From assembly GCF_008973665.1 (NCBI RefSeq), contig NZ_WACP01000001.1:186001-250000 (forward strand): 64,000 nucleotides of DNA, read 5' to 3'. Position numbers and translations under genes: made by a program. Below the pieces are notes generated by a model. It was not told the origin of the DNA and did not search any database. It saw only the letters and a program-made list of their open reading frames with translations. This document shows, one piece after another, positions 43,387 to 52,209 of this stretch (position 1 is its first letter; every line of letters starts with the position of its first letter). This DNA is from Paenibacillus tengchongensis (GTDB lineage: Bacteria; Bacillota; Bacilli; Paenibacillales; Paenibacillaceae).

Positions 43387-45231
43387 TCAGCTGACGGCGT
43401 CCAGTAAATCTATGGACAACAGTGCGCCGTCCGCCTTGGATTCTTTCACTATCATCGTCAGCGGGCCATTTGGGAAAGGTACCGCCATGCGGTAAACTCC
43501 GGTGTGCTCATCGCTCTGTTCCGGTACTTCCTCCGGTTGATAAGCCCCTTGAATGCCTGCCTTGCTCAGCAGCTCAAGGAAGCTTCCAAAGTCTGCGCCT
43601 TCATACCGGCGCTGCAGGTTCTCCGTCCACGCCTCTGCATCCCAACCGGGTGCGGCCACCTTTACTCCGCCTCCCTTAATGTTCTCCAAGAGCAGGGCCA
43701 CCATCCGCCCGTCACCTTCCTGCAGCGCACAGGCAAGCGCCACATACGCCCGGTTAAGCGTGGCGATACTGTTAATCCTGTTCTTAGCTGCAAGCAATCC
43801 GAACATGTTCTCCCTGGTATGCTCTGCAGTGAACCAATACGCCCGGACATCAGCGGGATTTACCTGGCTGGTCTGCGGGATGAGATACTCGCCATTCTCC
43901 GAAGCATGGAATACCGGAGCCATTCCAAAGCGCGAAGGGTATTGCAGCACATAGATTTGGCTGCCGTCGCCGCTGACCGTCAACTCGGCGGACAGCGGCT
44001 CGTACGGCTCCACATTTCCCGGCAGGATCGAAACAGAGCCGCCCAGGCTGGAATAATAGAAGCTGCCGTCAGCACCTGTCTCCCGGACCAGCCGGTACAT
44101 GACCCGGCTCTTATGCAGCGCTGTGGCTGCGTTTGGATCCTCAGCGCGGTAATCCTCTTTCCACTGCCACGTAATATCCGCGACCCCCCGCAATTCACGG
44201 GGCTTCCGCTCTCCGCTCAAATCCGGCAGCGAAAGGGCGATGCTGTACCCTTCATCCTTCCACTCATAAGCGGTATACCTCTGATCCGAGGAATAGAAGA
44301 CATCCGAGAAATCCGCATGGTAGGAGATGCCGGGAAGCGGCTCCATCTCTCCGGATGTAAATATGCTTAAATGCCTGCCGGTAGCTCCCATAATCCCCGC
44401 CGCAATGAGCACCGGCACCAGCAGCAATATTATCGCATGCTCTATTTTGCGGGGACGGAATTCGGCAACCGGCAGCTTCGGCACCTTTTCGCCGTCCTGC
44501 CGCAGCTTGTGCGCCAGCTGCTTCAGCAGCTCACCGATCAGCCAGGTCCCGGAGCAGGAGTAAACCAGCAGCGGCACTGCATAGCCCCACGGCGCCGGCA
44601 GGGAGAGCAGGGAACTGGCCAGCAGCGTACAGAGCAGCGCCAGAATGGTCAGCGGCAGAATAGCGTTGAAGTAGCGTCTGAGCAGGCGGGAGGCTTTGGC
44701 GAACGCCTCGTTTAGCGAAATATTTTGCAGAACAACAAGATAAGGGGCCAGTGAATAGAACATAAGGACAATAACCAGAAGAAGACCCAGCGGAAAGAAA
44801 AAGGACGACAGGAGTACAATGATTAGGCCGAATACGTTCAGCAGGAACGTCCAGGCGATCATATCGGCGAAATACTTCCTGCCGCAAGCGATCAGCGGAA
44901 CAGCCCTACGGTTCAGAACCCATTCTTTCAGGCCGCCGAGATACATCCCCCGCACAAAGCTTTGCAGCACGGCAACCGCAATGGAAACTGCAAGGGTTAC
45001 AAGCATAGACTCTTCGCCGGGCTGGAGATAGGTATAGGGAATTTTCAAATCGGCCAGTGAAGGCATATACAGCGGAACGGTGAGATTAAAGAAGATTTGC
45101 TCCTCCCCCGCTCCTGCCACTGCCTGGGAATACGGGTAGATGGAGAAGCCGTAATAACCCCCCAGTCCGAGGATTACGGTAATCAACACTTCAAACACCA
45201 ATAACAGAACGATTATCCGGCTATAACCCAT
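43387..45231 (-). CDS. Large multipass membrane protein, function unknown
   Basis: 614 residues. Residues 1-260 hold about six to seven membrane helices, among them 6-28, 78-100, 125-175, 195-240 and one near 285-305. Residues 310-614 are soluble and beta-rich with repeated aromatic strands (RYTAYEWKDEG; YRLVRETGADGSFYYSS), then a helical end, probably outside the cell. No catalytic motif is seen and I do not recognise the family. AGGAGG is 6 bp before the ATG. It stands alone between the DsbA-like and GT2 genes. The layout suggests a sensor or an envelope scaffold, but no function can be given. Confidence 0.8.
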   Translation of the reverse strand: MGYSRIIVLLLVFEVLITVILGLGGYYGFSIYPYSQAVAGAGEEQIFFNLTVPLYMPSLADLKIPYTYLQPGEESMLVTLAVSIAVAVLQSFVRGMYLGGLKEWVLNRRAVPLIACGRKYFADMIAWTFLLNVFGLIIVLLSSFFFPLGLLLVIVLMFYSLAPYLVVLQNISLNEAFAKASRLLRRYFNAILPLTILALLCTLLASSLLSLPAPWGYAVPLLVYSCSGTWLIGELLKQLAHKLRQDGEKVPKLPVAEFRPRKIEHAIILLLVPVLIAAGIMGATGRHLSIFTSGEMEPLPGISYHADFSDVFYSSDQRYTAYEWKDEGYSIALSLPDLSGERKPRELRGVADITWQWKEDYRAEDPNAATALHKSRVMYRLVRETGADGSFYYSSLGGSVSILPGNVEPYEPLSAELTVSGDGSQIYVLQYPSRFGMAPVFHASENGEYLIPQTSQVNPADVRAYWFTAEHTRENMFGLLAAKNRINSIATLNRAYVALACALQEGDGRMVALLLENIKGGGVKVAAPGWDAEAWTENLQRRYEGADFGSFLELLSKAGIQGAYQPEEVPEQSDEHTGVYRMAVPFPNGPLTMIVKESKADGALLSIDLLDAVS

Positions 45232-45502
45232 TTGTACCTCCTGGCCCTTATATCCATCTCATAAAAGGCTTATATTGGTCTACCTTAATAGAAAGTTTAA
45301 CGGTGTTCAATCTTACGCCCCCTTTCCTCCACCTTACCATATCCAACCAAACTATTCAGTCTTTAGGTTGTGAAAAAAGTAAACCAAAGTGGTATATACG
45401 CTTCAAGCCGGTAGCAGGTACACTTAGAATAATGAAGGAACTCCGGAATCATCAGGAACATGCGGCCTCTCGCGCCGCGTTTTAGAAAGGAGCCGAAATG
45501 GC

Positions 45503-46435
45503 ATGCATGATGTGTCGATTGTGATCCCCACCCGCAACCGTGTACAAGACCTCACCCTGTGCATTGAATCCATCGCCCGCCAGACCGAGCTGGAGGATGT
45601 CTCCATCGAGCTGCTCATTGTGGATGACGGCGACATTGAAGCAAGTACACTGGACTATTTCCGTAAGGTGCTGGGAGAGATGCCCGATGCCGAGCTGAAG
45701 TATTACCGCAAAACAAGACCGGGCGTCTGGCTGTCGCGCTATGAGGCGCTGGGGCTAATCGACGGCGAAATTCTGCTCAGCTTCGACGACGACGCCGAGC
45801 TGGACGACCCGCTCTATATCCGGCGGATGCTGGACACGTATGCCTCCGATCCGCAGATCGTCGGCGTAGGCGGCATCGCCAAGGGGCTCTCCAGCAGCAG
45901 CTCCGGCAAGCTGCTCGGACGGCTGACCTGCCAGATGTCAGCCTCTCCCGGACGGCTGTCGGCCAGCACGCTGGCCGGATCGCTGCTGCTGTGGGGCGAG
46001 ACGGAGGAACCGTTCGAGACGGATTTCTTCCACGGCTGCAACATGTCGTTCCGCGCTGCGGCGCTGCGGGATATGAAGCCTTATCCGTGGATGACCAGCT
46101 ACGCGGTGGCCGACGACATTTATATGTGCCATCTGGCCGGCAGGTACGGCAAGCTGGTAATCAACCCCGGGATGAAGATCACCCATCACGAATCGCCGAG
46201 CTCGCGCGACAAGGCCGGCCGGGTCGCCCGGGCGACGGCGGTCAACCACTACTACCTGCTGAATCTGCGCAAGGCTTCCCTGAAGAACTATGCCGCGCTG
46301 CTGTGGACGCTCAGCTATCTGACCGTCAAGTCAACACTGAAGCGCAACTTCAACGCTGTCAGCGGCTATGTCGGCGGCATCGCGTTCGTGCTCAATCCCC
46401 GCAAAAACAAATACCGGGAATACATGCTGGATTAA
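45503..46435 (+). CDS. Family 2 glycosyltransferase
   Basis: 310 residues. GT-A fold with VSIVIPTRNRVQDL at the N-terminus, LLIVDDGD and LSFDDDAELD (the DxD nucleotide-sugar site), and TDFFHGCNMSFRAAAL. A basic C-terminal helix pair (about 245-290) may touch the membrane. Adds sugar to an unknown acceptor, perhaps surface polysaccharide. AAAGGAG stands 12 bp before the ATG. Monocistronic, between the orphan membrane protein and a MarR regulator; no polysaccharide cluster surrounds it. Confidence 0.88.
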   Translation: MHDVSIVIPTRNRVQDLTLCIESIARQTELEDVSIELLIVDDGDIEASTLDYFRKVLGEMPDAELKYYRKTRPGVWLSRYEALGLIDGEILLSFDDDAELDDPLYIRRMLDTYASDPQIVGVGGIAKGLSSSSSGKLLGRLTCQMSASPGRLSASTLAGSLLLWGETEEPFETDFFHGCNMSFRAAALRDMKPYPWMTSYAVADDIYMCHLAGRYGKLVINPGMKITHHESPSSRDKAGRVARATAVNHYYLLNLRKASLKNYAALLWTLSYLTVKSTLKRNFNAVSGYVGGIAFVLNPRKNKYREYMLD

Positions 46436-46577
46436 CCTCCGCCTGCCTGCGACTACATTGAACACTTTCCAGCCACTTCCCCGAAAACTGTCTCTTTCCC
46501 CGCAAATCAAATAAAGACGTCCGCTGCCTGCGGCCGTCTTCATTTATTTAAAATCCTGTATGCCCACCCATTCATAT

Positions 46578-47021
46578 TCAGGACATTTTATGGATGATCC
46601 GGAACAAATCATCCAGCGCACGCTGCAGATTTGCAACCTCTTCCCTGTCCAGTCCCGCCAATTTGGATTTCATCGACTCAAACAGCGTCCCCTGCAGCTC
46701 CTGAAGCCTCGACACGCCAGTCTCTGTAATCCGGATATGGATGATTCTGCGGTCCCCGGCATCAACTTCCCGCTCTACATCACCGGCGTTACACAGTTTA
46801 TCGATAATCGGCGTCAGCTGCGGTTTGGCAATTTGAATCTCCCGCGCCAGCTCAGTCATCGTCGCAGAGCCTTGTTCCTTCAATAGGGTCAGCACGTGGA
46901 TGACCAGCGGACTTACAATATGCCTGGTCTTCTGCTCATGCGGCCGGATCAGCTTGCGGTCCATAACCGTCAGCAGGGTAGACAGCCCTTTTGCCGCCTC
47001 GTTTATTTCCTGATCGCCCAT
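46578..47021 (-). CDS. MarR family transcriptional regulator
   Basis: 147 residues. Winged helix-turn-helix with MTELAREIQIAKPQLTPIIDKL (recognition helix) and VEREVDAGDRRIIHIRIT (wing, with the conserved DxRxxxI/V pattern). MarR proteins repress adjacent efflux genes and release on binding phenolic or drug ligands. It lies head-to-head with the Bcr/CflA-type efflux gene, so this is the probable target. GGTGGGGGAG precedes the ATG. Confidence 0.93.
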   Translation of the reverse strand: MGDQEINEAAKGLSTLLTVMDRKLIRPHEQKTRHIVSPLVIHVLTLLKEQGSATMTELAREIQIAKPQLTPIIDKLCNAGDVEREVDAGDRRIIHIRITETGVSRLQELQGTLFESMKSKLAGLDREEVANLQRALDDLFRIIHKMS

Positions 47022-47055
47022 TGCTCCCCCACCTTTTTTCCTTAAAATAAGATCG

Positions 47056-47084
47056 TTGACAATCTGCTACCTGTTCATTATGCT
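47056..47084 (+). promoter_or_regulatory. Sigma-A promoter of the MFS gene
   Basis: TTGACA (47056-47061), 17 bp, TATGCT (47079-47084), about 60 bp before the TTG start. Confidence 0.75.
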
Positions 47085-47087
47085 ATT

Positions 47088-47110
47088 ATAGTTAATAAAA
47101 GTGAACTATT
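47088..47110. promoter_or_regulatory. Possible MarR operator
   Basis: ATAGTT and AACTAT arms 10 bp apart directly after the -10 of the efflux gene promoter, where a bound repressor would block transcription. AT-rich inverted repeats of this size are usual for MarR proteins. Confidence 0.4.
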
Positions 47111-47146
47111 AAATAATTAAACAAAAAGGTTGGAGGCACGAAAGCT

Positions 47147-48388
47147 TTGAAAGAACAGGTAGCAGTTGAAACACAGCCGGCATCCAGGCAGAAATATCTC
47201 GGCTCGACAGGAACTATCGCCTTTATCGCGCTGATGAACATGTTCATCCCGCTCTCGACAGACTTATACCTGCCGGCACTGCCGAAGATGAGCCAGTATT
47301 TCCAGAGCAACCCGGCGGTTACGAATCTTACGCTTAGCGTATTCTTTATCTTCTACGCGGCCGGGATCCTGCTGTGGGGTCCGCTCAGCGACAAGTACGG
47401 CCGTAAGCCCATCCTGATGGCGGGAAATGTAATTTATATTCTCAGCACCATCGCTTGCGCACTGTCCGGCAACGTATATATGCTGATCATTACGCGGGCG
47501 GTTCAGGGAATCGGGGCAGGCGCGGTTACAACGGTATCGGTAGCCATGGTTAAGGACTGTTTTACAGGGAAAAAGCGCGAGAGCATCCTGGCCGTCATCC
47601 AGTCCATTTCCGGCATCGCCCCGATGATCGCTCCGATTATCGGCGCATTCATCCTGTCCTTCTCCTCCTGGAGAGGCTCGTTCTGGACGCTGGCGGCGAT
47701 CGGCGTTATTAATCTGGTATTGACGCTCTTTTACCAGGAATCACTTACGGAGAATGAGCGTTACAAGGGAACGCTGCTCGGCTCTATGGGCCGGCTGCTC
47801 GTGGTAGCCCGCAACCGCAGCTTCATGTATCCGGCAATTATTTTTTCCCTGCTGGCCCTGCCGTTCATGGGCTACATCGCAGTCTCTTCGTACATTTATG
47901 TAGATTATTTCGGCCTCAGTGAGCAGGTGTACAGCTATTTCTTCGCCGCCAACGCCCTGGTCTCCATTCTGGGTCCGTTCCTGTATGTCCGCTTCTTCAG
48001 TAAGATGAACAAGAAGATTCTGGCCACCGCCTGCTTCGCCGTAGCCGCGATCAGCGGCCTAATGGTAATGACGATCGGCACGCACTCGCCGGCGCTCTTC
48101 CTGCTGTCGTTCGTCTGGATGTCCCTGGCCTTCACCGCGACACGCCCGTTCAGCATGAGCCTCCTGTTCCGCCAGCAAAAAGGCGACACCGGTTCGGTCT
48201 CTTCGATCATCAATACGATGACCACGGTTCTCGGCAGCGTCGGGATGGCGGTGGCTTCGGTAGCCTGGGGAAATATTGTTACCGGACTGGGCATCCTGAT
48301 CGTTGCCATGGGGCTGATCTCGGTAATCGGCTGGCTGGCATTCCTCCGGTCGCGCATTCCATGCGAAGGCGTCAAGGACGCGGCATAA
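47147..48388 (+). CDS. MFS multidrug transporter, Bcr/CflA family
   Basis: 413 residues, about 12 membrane helices. Proton-driven drug exporter; the loop 2-3 motif GPLSDKYGRKPI and motif C-like segment GISGIAPMIAPIIGAF-type region (about 150-165) mark the DHA1 Bcr/CflA group. TTG start with GGAGG 10 bp upstream. Controlled presumably by the divergent MarR regulator. Terminates at 48421-48496. Substrate unknown. Confidence 0.92.
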   Translation: MKEQVAVETQPASRQKYLGSTGTIAFIALMNMFIPLSTDLYLPALPKMSQYFQSNPAVTNLTLSVFFIFYAAGILLWGPLSDKYGRKPILMAGNVIYILSTIACALSGNVYMLIITRAVQGIGAGAVTTVSVAMVKDCFTGKKRESILAVIQSISGIAPMIAPIIGAFILSFSSWRGSFWTLAAIGVINLVLTLFYQESLTENERYKGTLLGSMGRLLVVARNRSFMYPAIIFSLLALPFMGYIAVSSYIYVDYFGLSEQVYSYFFAANALVSILGPFLYVRFFSKMNKKILATACFAVAAISGLMVMTIGTHSPALFLLSFVWMSLAFTATRPFSMSLLFRQQKGDTGSVSSIINTMTTVLGSVGMAVASVAWGNIVTGLGILIVAMGLISVIGWLAFLRSRIPCEGVKDAA

Positions 48389-48420
48389 CCTTCTATTCGT
48401 CGTTGTTAGAGCATGCACAG

Positions 48421-48496
48421 AAACCTGTTTACCCATCCTGTTGCTTTGGGGGATCATCCAGCCTCCCGAGACGGGATGATGCTAAACAGGTTTTTT
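48421..48496. terminator. Terminator between MFS and TetR genes
   Basis: Arms AAACCTGTTTA and TAAACAGGTTT with inner ACCCATCC/GGGATGA pairing and a long loop, T6 at the plus-strand end. May act in both directions. Confidence 0.75.
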
Positions 48497-48517
48497 GCTG
48501 CTGTCTTCACCGCATTG

Positions 48518-49090
48518 TTACTTCAGCAGTCCTCCGGAAATGAACAGCACCATATGCTCCTTAATCACCGCTTTGTCCAGCGGCTCATGAGTCCGGTTCC
48601 ATTCCGTAGTGAGCGCCAGATACATCCGCAGCATCATAAACGCCGCCACGCTGGAATCGCAAGGCTTGACTTCCCCTCCGGCAATGGCCCGGTCGATCTG
48701 CTGCTGCAGATAATCGAGGGCATAGCTTTCAATCCGCTTCACCCCTTCCAGCGCTTGGGCGGTTCCGATATCCCGGACCTCCTGCGCCAGCTTGACGAAC
48801 AGCTCGTGGTCGGAGCGGAAATCGAGAATGGAATCCAGCAGATTCAGCAGCTTCTCGGTGAAGGTATGCTCCTCCTGCCCCACCCGGTTCATAATGGCGA
48901 ACTGCTCCCGTGAAGCCTGGTCGAGAATCTCGGCGAAGAGCTCTTCTTTGGTTTTGAAAAACGTATAAATCGTCCCTTTGCCCACATTGGCGATCTTGGA
49001 CACCTGATCCATCGTTGTCGCCTTGTAGCCAAACTGGACAAAAGACTGTGTAGCCGCCTGTAAAATTAGCGACCTGCGGTCGATAGACAT
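48518..49090 (-). CDS. TetR/AcrR family transcriptional regulator
   Basis: 190 residues. The DNA-binding domain is clear: ILQAATQSFVQFGYKATTMDQVSKIANVGKGTIYTFFKTKEELF. The C-terminal domain (about 70-185) is of the general AcrR type; the ligand is unknown. AAAGGAGA stands 7 bp before the ATG. It is divergent from apbE with 250 bp between, and converges on the MFS gene; either neighbour, or a distant gene, could be its target. Confidence 0.92.
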   Translation of the reverse strand: MSIDRRSLILQAATQSFVQFGYKATTMDQVSKIANVGKGTIYTFFKTKEELFAEILDQASREQFAIMNRVGQEEHTFTEKLLNLLDSILDFRSDHELFVKLAQEVRDIGTAQALEGVKRIESYALDYLQQQIDRAIAGGEVKPCDSSVAAFMMLRMYLALTTEWNRTHEPLDKAVIKEHMVLFISGGLLK

Positions 49091-49342
49091 TGACGATTCT
49101 CCTTTCCTGGCTGACGTTTAAGGATGAATTGACTGATTTCTTAGTCCGGTCAGCCGGGTCTTCCCCAATTTATCATGTCCGCATAGGAAAGACAACTTTG
49201 CACAATGGAAGGAGCCTGTCGCTAAAAAGCGCCGTCAGATGCGCTTCTCGGGAAAAAGTCACCAAACCGGTATCCACCGCAGCTTCATCTGGGGTATTAT
49301 AGTAAAGATGTGATCACGAAACTACTTTATGGATGGTGGAAC

Positions 49343-50479
49343 ATGTTTAAAAACAAAAAAATGGCGCTCATCCTGACGGCAGCGGTTGTTATCGTTGTGG
49401 CTGCCGTCATTGTTATTTGGCAGCTTACCGGCAATGACGACAGCAGCGGCAGCGGCACCGCACCAACGGAGGAGACCGCCGGCGGCGCTGAAGTTGGCGA
49501 AGAAAGCGGCGTCAAGACCCTGACGCAGACCTTCTATATTTATGATACCGTCGTTAACATCAAGATCATCGGCGACAGCGCCGAGCAGCGGAATATGGAC
49601 GATATCGCAGCCATGCTGGAGCGGATGGACACCGAGTTCAGCCGTACGAAGCAAGACGGCGAAGTCTATGCCGTCAACCAGGCTGCAGGCAAAGAGGCCG
49701 TAGCCGTCTCGGACGAGACGCTGGATCTGATCAAGCAATCGATCAAATACGGCGAAGAGATGGACGGGCTGTTCGATGTGACGATCGGACCGCTGGTCGA
49801 TCTGTGGAATATCGGCAGCGACGGGGCAAGTGTTCCCGCCCAGGCGGACATCGATCAAGCTGTAAGCTTGACCAACTACAAGGATATTATCATCGATGAA
49901 GCCGCGAAGACCGTAAAGCTGGCCAAGGAAGGCATGGTCATGGACCTCGGCGGGATCGGCAAAGGCTACGCCGCCGACCGGATCGCCGATTATCTGAAGG
50001 AAGAAGGTCTGAACAGCGCCATGATCAACCTTGGCGGCAGCAGCATCATTGCGCTGGGCACCAAGCCGGGCGAGGTGCCATGGAACATCGGCCTGCAGGA
50101 CCCCGACAAGAGCCGCGGCACCCAGATGGGCACGATCAAAATCGCCGATGAAGTCATCGACGCTTCCGGCGTATACGAGCGCTACTTCATTCAGGATGGC
50201 GTGCGCTATCATCACATCCTGGACCCGCGCACAGGCTTCCCGGCCCAGAACGGCCTGAAGAGCATCACCATCATGAGCCCGAACGCTACGGACGCGGATG
50301 CCCTCTCCACCGGCGTGTTCCTGATGGGCCTGGAGGACGGCATCAAATACCTGGAGTCTCTGCCGGAGAAGGTCGACGCCTTCTTTATCACCGGCGACAA
50401 CAAGATTTACGCCACCTCGGGCATCAAGGACCGCCTGGTGCTGACCGATCCGACGTACAGCTTTGCCGAGCTGCCTTAA
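49343..50479 (+). CDS. apbE: FAD:protein FMN transferase (ApbE)
   Basis: 378 residues. Transfers FMN from FAD to a Thr of flavoproteins such as NQR/RNF or extracellular electron-transfer proteins. An N-terminal membrane anchor (about 8-30, no lipobox cysteine) places it outside the membrane, followed by a linker and the ApbE domain with FDVTIGPLVDLW, MVMDLGGIGKGYAAD, MINLGGSSIIALG, HHILDPRTGFPAQ and DADALSTGVFLMG. GGTGGA precedes ATG 49343. No flavin-acceptor protein is encoded nearby, so its partner is elsewhere. Confidence 0.95.
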   Translation: MFKNKKMALILTAAVVIVVAAVIVIWQLTGNDDSSGSGTAPTEETAGGAEVGEESGVKTLTQTFYIYDTVVNIKIIGDSAEQRNMDDIAAMLERMDTEFSRTKQDGEVYAVNQAAGKEAVAVSDETLDLIKQSIKYGEEMDGLFDVTIGPLVDLWNIGSDGASVPAQADIDQAVSLTNYKDIIIDEAAKTVKLAKEGMVMDLGGIGKGYAADRIADYLKEEGLNSAMINLGGSSIIALGTKPGEVPWNIGLQDPDKSRGTQMGTIKIADEVIDASGVYERYFIQDGVRYHHILDPRTGFPAQNGLKSITIMSPNATDADALSTGVFLMGLEDGIKYLESLPEKVDAFFITGDNKIYATSGIKDRLVLTDPTYSFAELP

Positions 50480-50496
50480 GGCGCCCGGCCGATTCC

Positions 50497-50540
50497 AAAA
50501 AGACCTTACTTCCACGGCATGTGGAGGTAAGGTCTTTTTA
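50497..50540. terminator. Terminator after apbE
   Basis: AAAAAGACCTTAC and GTAAGGTCTTTTT arms around a loop with a TCCAC/GTGGA inner stem. Confidence 0.92.
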
Positions 50541-50616
50541 TGTTGAAGTGGGCTTGCCCTGGCGCCTGGCCCTGGCAAAAACTTTACTGCGATGTGCTGA
50601 ATCGCCGCCTATGGAG

Positions 50617-50804
50617 CTTCATTGTATTTTGTACAACTAAATCCACCGTATCGCTTCCACCTTGAGCTTTAACTGTATTTCATACAACTAAAACTACGGA
50701 TATCCGCTCTATTTGCTCAGAACCGAAAAAATAACTGCACAAAATACACTTATGATGAGTTTGCTGCAAATACGTGCGATTTAGTTGTACAAATTACATC
50801 TATT
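50617..50804. repeat. Four-unit inverted repeat element, AT-rich type, copy 1
   Basis: Forward units at 50617-50642 and 50667-50693 and reverse units at 50729-50753 and 50780-50804 share AACTGTATTT(T/C)(G/A)TACAACTAAA. Same-direction units are 50 and 51 bp apart; the centre gap is about 35 bp and includes ACCGAAA. The last unit reaches the stop codon of the HAD gene. Copy 2 is at 62771-62962. Confidence 0.8.
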
Positions 50805-51609
50805 AGTATGCTTGGTCAAAGAATTGCAACCGATGAAACAGCCCGCTGAACTCGCGGTAATTCCCGAACACATGGCTTGGCGTATGGCCCGTGTTCCCCG
50901 GCTTGCGGCCGCGCGGATTATACCAGCATACCCGCCAGCCGGCTGAAAGCGCACCGACGACATCATTGGCCCAGGTATCGCCCACGTAAAGCGAATGCTC
51001 CGGCAGCGTGTCCGTCTCCCGGTTGACATGGGCGAAGATCGCCGGGTCCGGCTTTGCCAGTCCGACGGCATCGGAGATAAAGATCAGCTCCGGCGGAATC
51101 AGCTTGTCGACGCCCAGCCCGCGCAGCTTGTTCATCTGGTGATCCTTGGGGCCGTTCGTAATGATGCCGACCTTATGCCCACGGGAGATCAGATCCCTAA
51201 TCAGTTCTTCCACCCCGTCGATAAACCTGATGTCATATTGCCGGCCGATGTACGCAGCCTGAATACGCTCGGCCTCGCTGCGGGTAAGCCCGATGCCGAA
51301 TTCGGCAAAAGCCAGCTCCAGCCGCCGCACCCGCGTCTCCTCCAGCTCCAACTCCCCGCTTAGATATTTCGGCCAGAGCACATCGCTGTGATGTCTTACC
51401 CGGTAGAACAGCTCCGCGTCATCCAGATGCCCGGCCCTCCCGCCAAGCACCTCGGATACCGCCTCCCGGAACGGTACCAGATGGTCGTAGAGCGTATCAT
51501 CCAAATCAAAAAACACCGCCAGCTTGCCGTCCTTGTTACCGATGTTGCTGATATTGCCTATGTCACCGATGTTGCCGATATTGCTCTTATCGCTACCCGT
51601 CACAGCCAT
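50803..51609 (-). CDS. HAD family hydrolase with repeat-encoded N-terminal segment
   Basis: 268 residues. Haloacid-dehalogenase-like phosphatase: motif I VFFDLDDTLYD, motif II IITNGPKDHQ, motif III Lys in GLAKPDPAIF and motif IV VGDTWANDV, with an alpha-helical cap (about 45-110). B. subtilis YfnB/YysA-type enzymes are similar. Ahead of motif I, residues about 8-24 consist of SNIG/GNIS units from a 27-bp DNA repeat. AAGGAG is 1 bp from ATG 51609 but 7 bp from a GTG two codons on (51603), which may be the true start. The stop abuts a dispersed repeat element. Confidence 0.9.
   Translation of the reverse strand: MAVTGSDKSNIGNIGDIGNISNIGNKDGKLAVFFDLDDTLYDHLVPFREAVSEVLGGRAGHLDDAELFYRVRHHSDVLWPKYLSGELELEETRVRRLELAFAEFGIGLTRSEAERIQAAYIGRQYDIRFIDGVEELIRDLISRGHKVGIITNGPKDHQMNKLRGLGVDKLIPPELIFISDAVGLAKPDPAIFAHVNRETDTLPEHSLYVGDTWANDVVGALSAGWRVCWYNPRGRKPGNTGHTPSHVFGNYREFSGLFHRLQFFDQAY
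51538..51597. repeat. 27-bp in-frame tandem repeat in the HAD gene
   Basis: ACCGATGTTGCTGATATTGC at 51538 recurs with one change at 51565, period 27 bp (nine codons), with a weaker 9-bp period inside. Confidence 0.8.
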
Positions 51610-51637
51610 GCTCCTTACTTGTTCTTTTCTAACCGAA

Positions 51638-52099
51638 TCAATAAAACCGGTTGTACGTCCAAAACTCCTCGTCGCGGATATATCCGTGCGCTTCGTAGAG
51701 CCGCTGGGCACTGTGATTGTCCGTCATCGTCGTCAAGGTGAGTCCCTTCGAGCCTGTCTCTCTGGCGAATTCCTCCACCCGCCGCAGCAGCAGCGAGCCG
51801 ATTCCCTGACCGCGCAGCTCCGCTGCCACGAACAGGTCATTGAGAATCCACAGCTTCTGCAGGGTTACAGAGGAGAATGAAGGATACAAGTGGGCGAGCC
51901 CCACCGCACGCTTGTCCGGCCCTTCACCGGTGACGGCCGCGAACAGGACCGATTCCTCCGCTTCCAGCCGCTGCCTTAGAAACCGCTCTGCACCCTGCAA
52001 ATCCGCTTCCTGTTGATAATACCTGCGGTAAGCATCAAATAACGGAGCAGCCAGCTCCACCGCCTCCGTGCTTATTTCTTCTACCCGATAGGTCTGCAT
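51638..52099 (-). CDS. GNAT family N-acetyltransferase
   Basis: 153 residues. Acetyl-CoA-binding motif A is LNDLFVAAELRGQGIGSLLL and motif B TMTDNHSAQRLYEAHGYI. Resembles small Bacillus/Paenibacillus GNATs acting on amines; substrate unknown. Start ATG 52099 follows GGGAAAGAG; a GTG five codons earlier is an alternative. It sits 28 bp upstream of the HAD gene and likely shares a transcript. Confidence 0.9.
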   Translation of the reverse strand: MQTYRVEEISTEAVELAAPLFDAYRRYYQQEADLQGAERFLRQRLEAEESVLFAAVTGEGPDKRAVGLAHLYPSFSSVTLQKLWILNDLFVAAELRGQGIGSLLLRRVEEFARETGSKGLTLTTMTDNHSAQRLYEAHGYIRDEEFWTYNRFY

Positions 52100-52209
52100 A
52101 ACTCTTTCCCACACTTTCCGGCAACCGCCTTTTTACCCCTATTCTAGCGGCGTATCCGGTTCAGGGACATGGAGAATATGCCGTTTCTTTTACACCTATA
52201 TGCTTGAAT

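Noticed and set aside
49091..49342. Possible TetR operator (GACT..AGTC arms) between the TetR and apbE genes
   Set aside because: Short four-base arms only; too weak to call.
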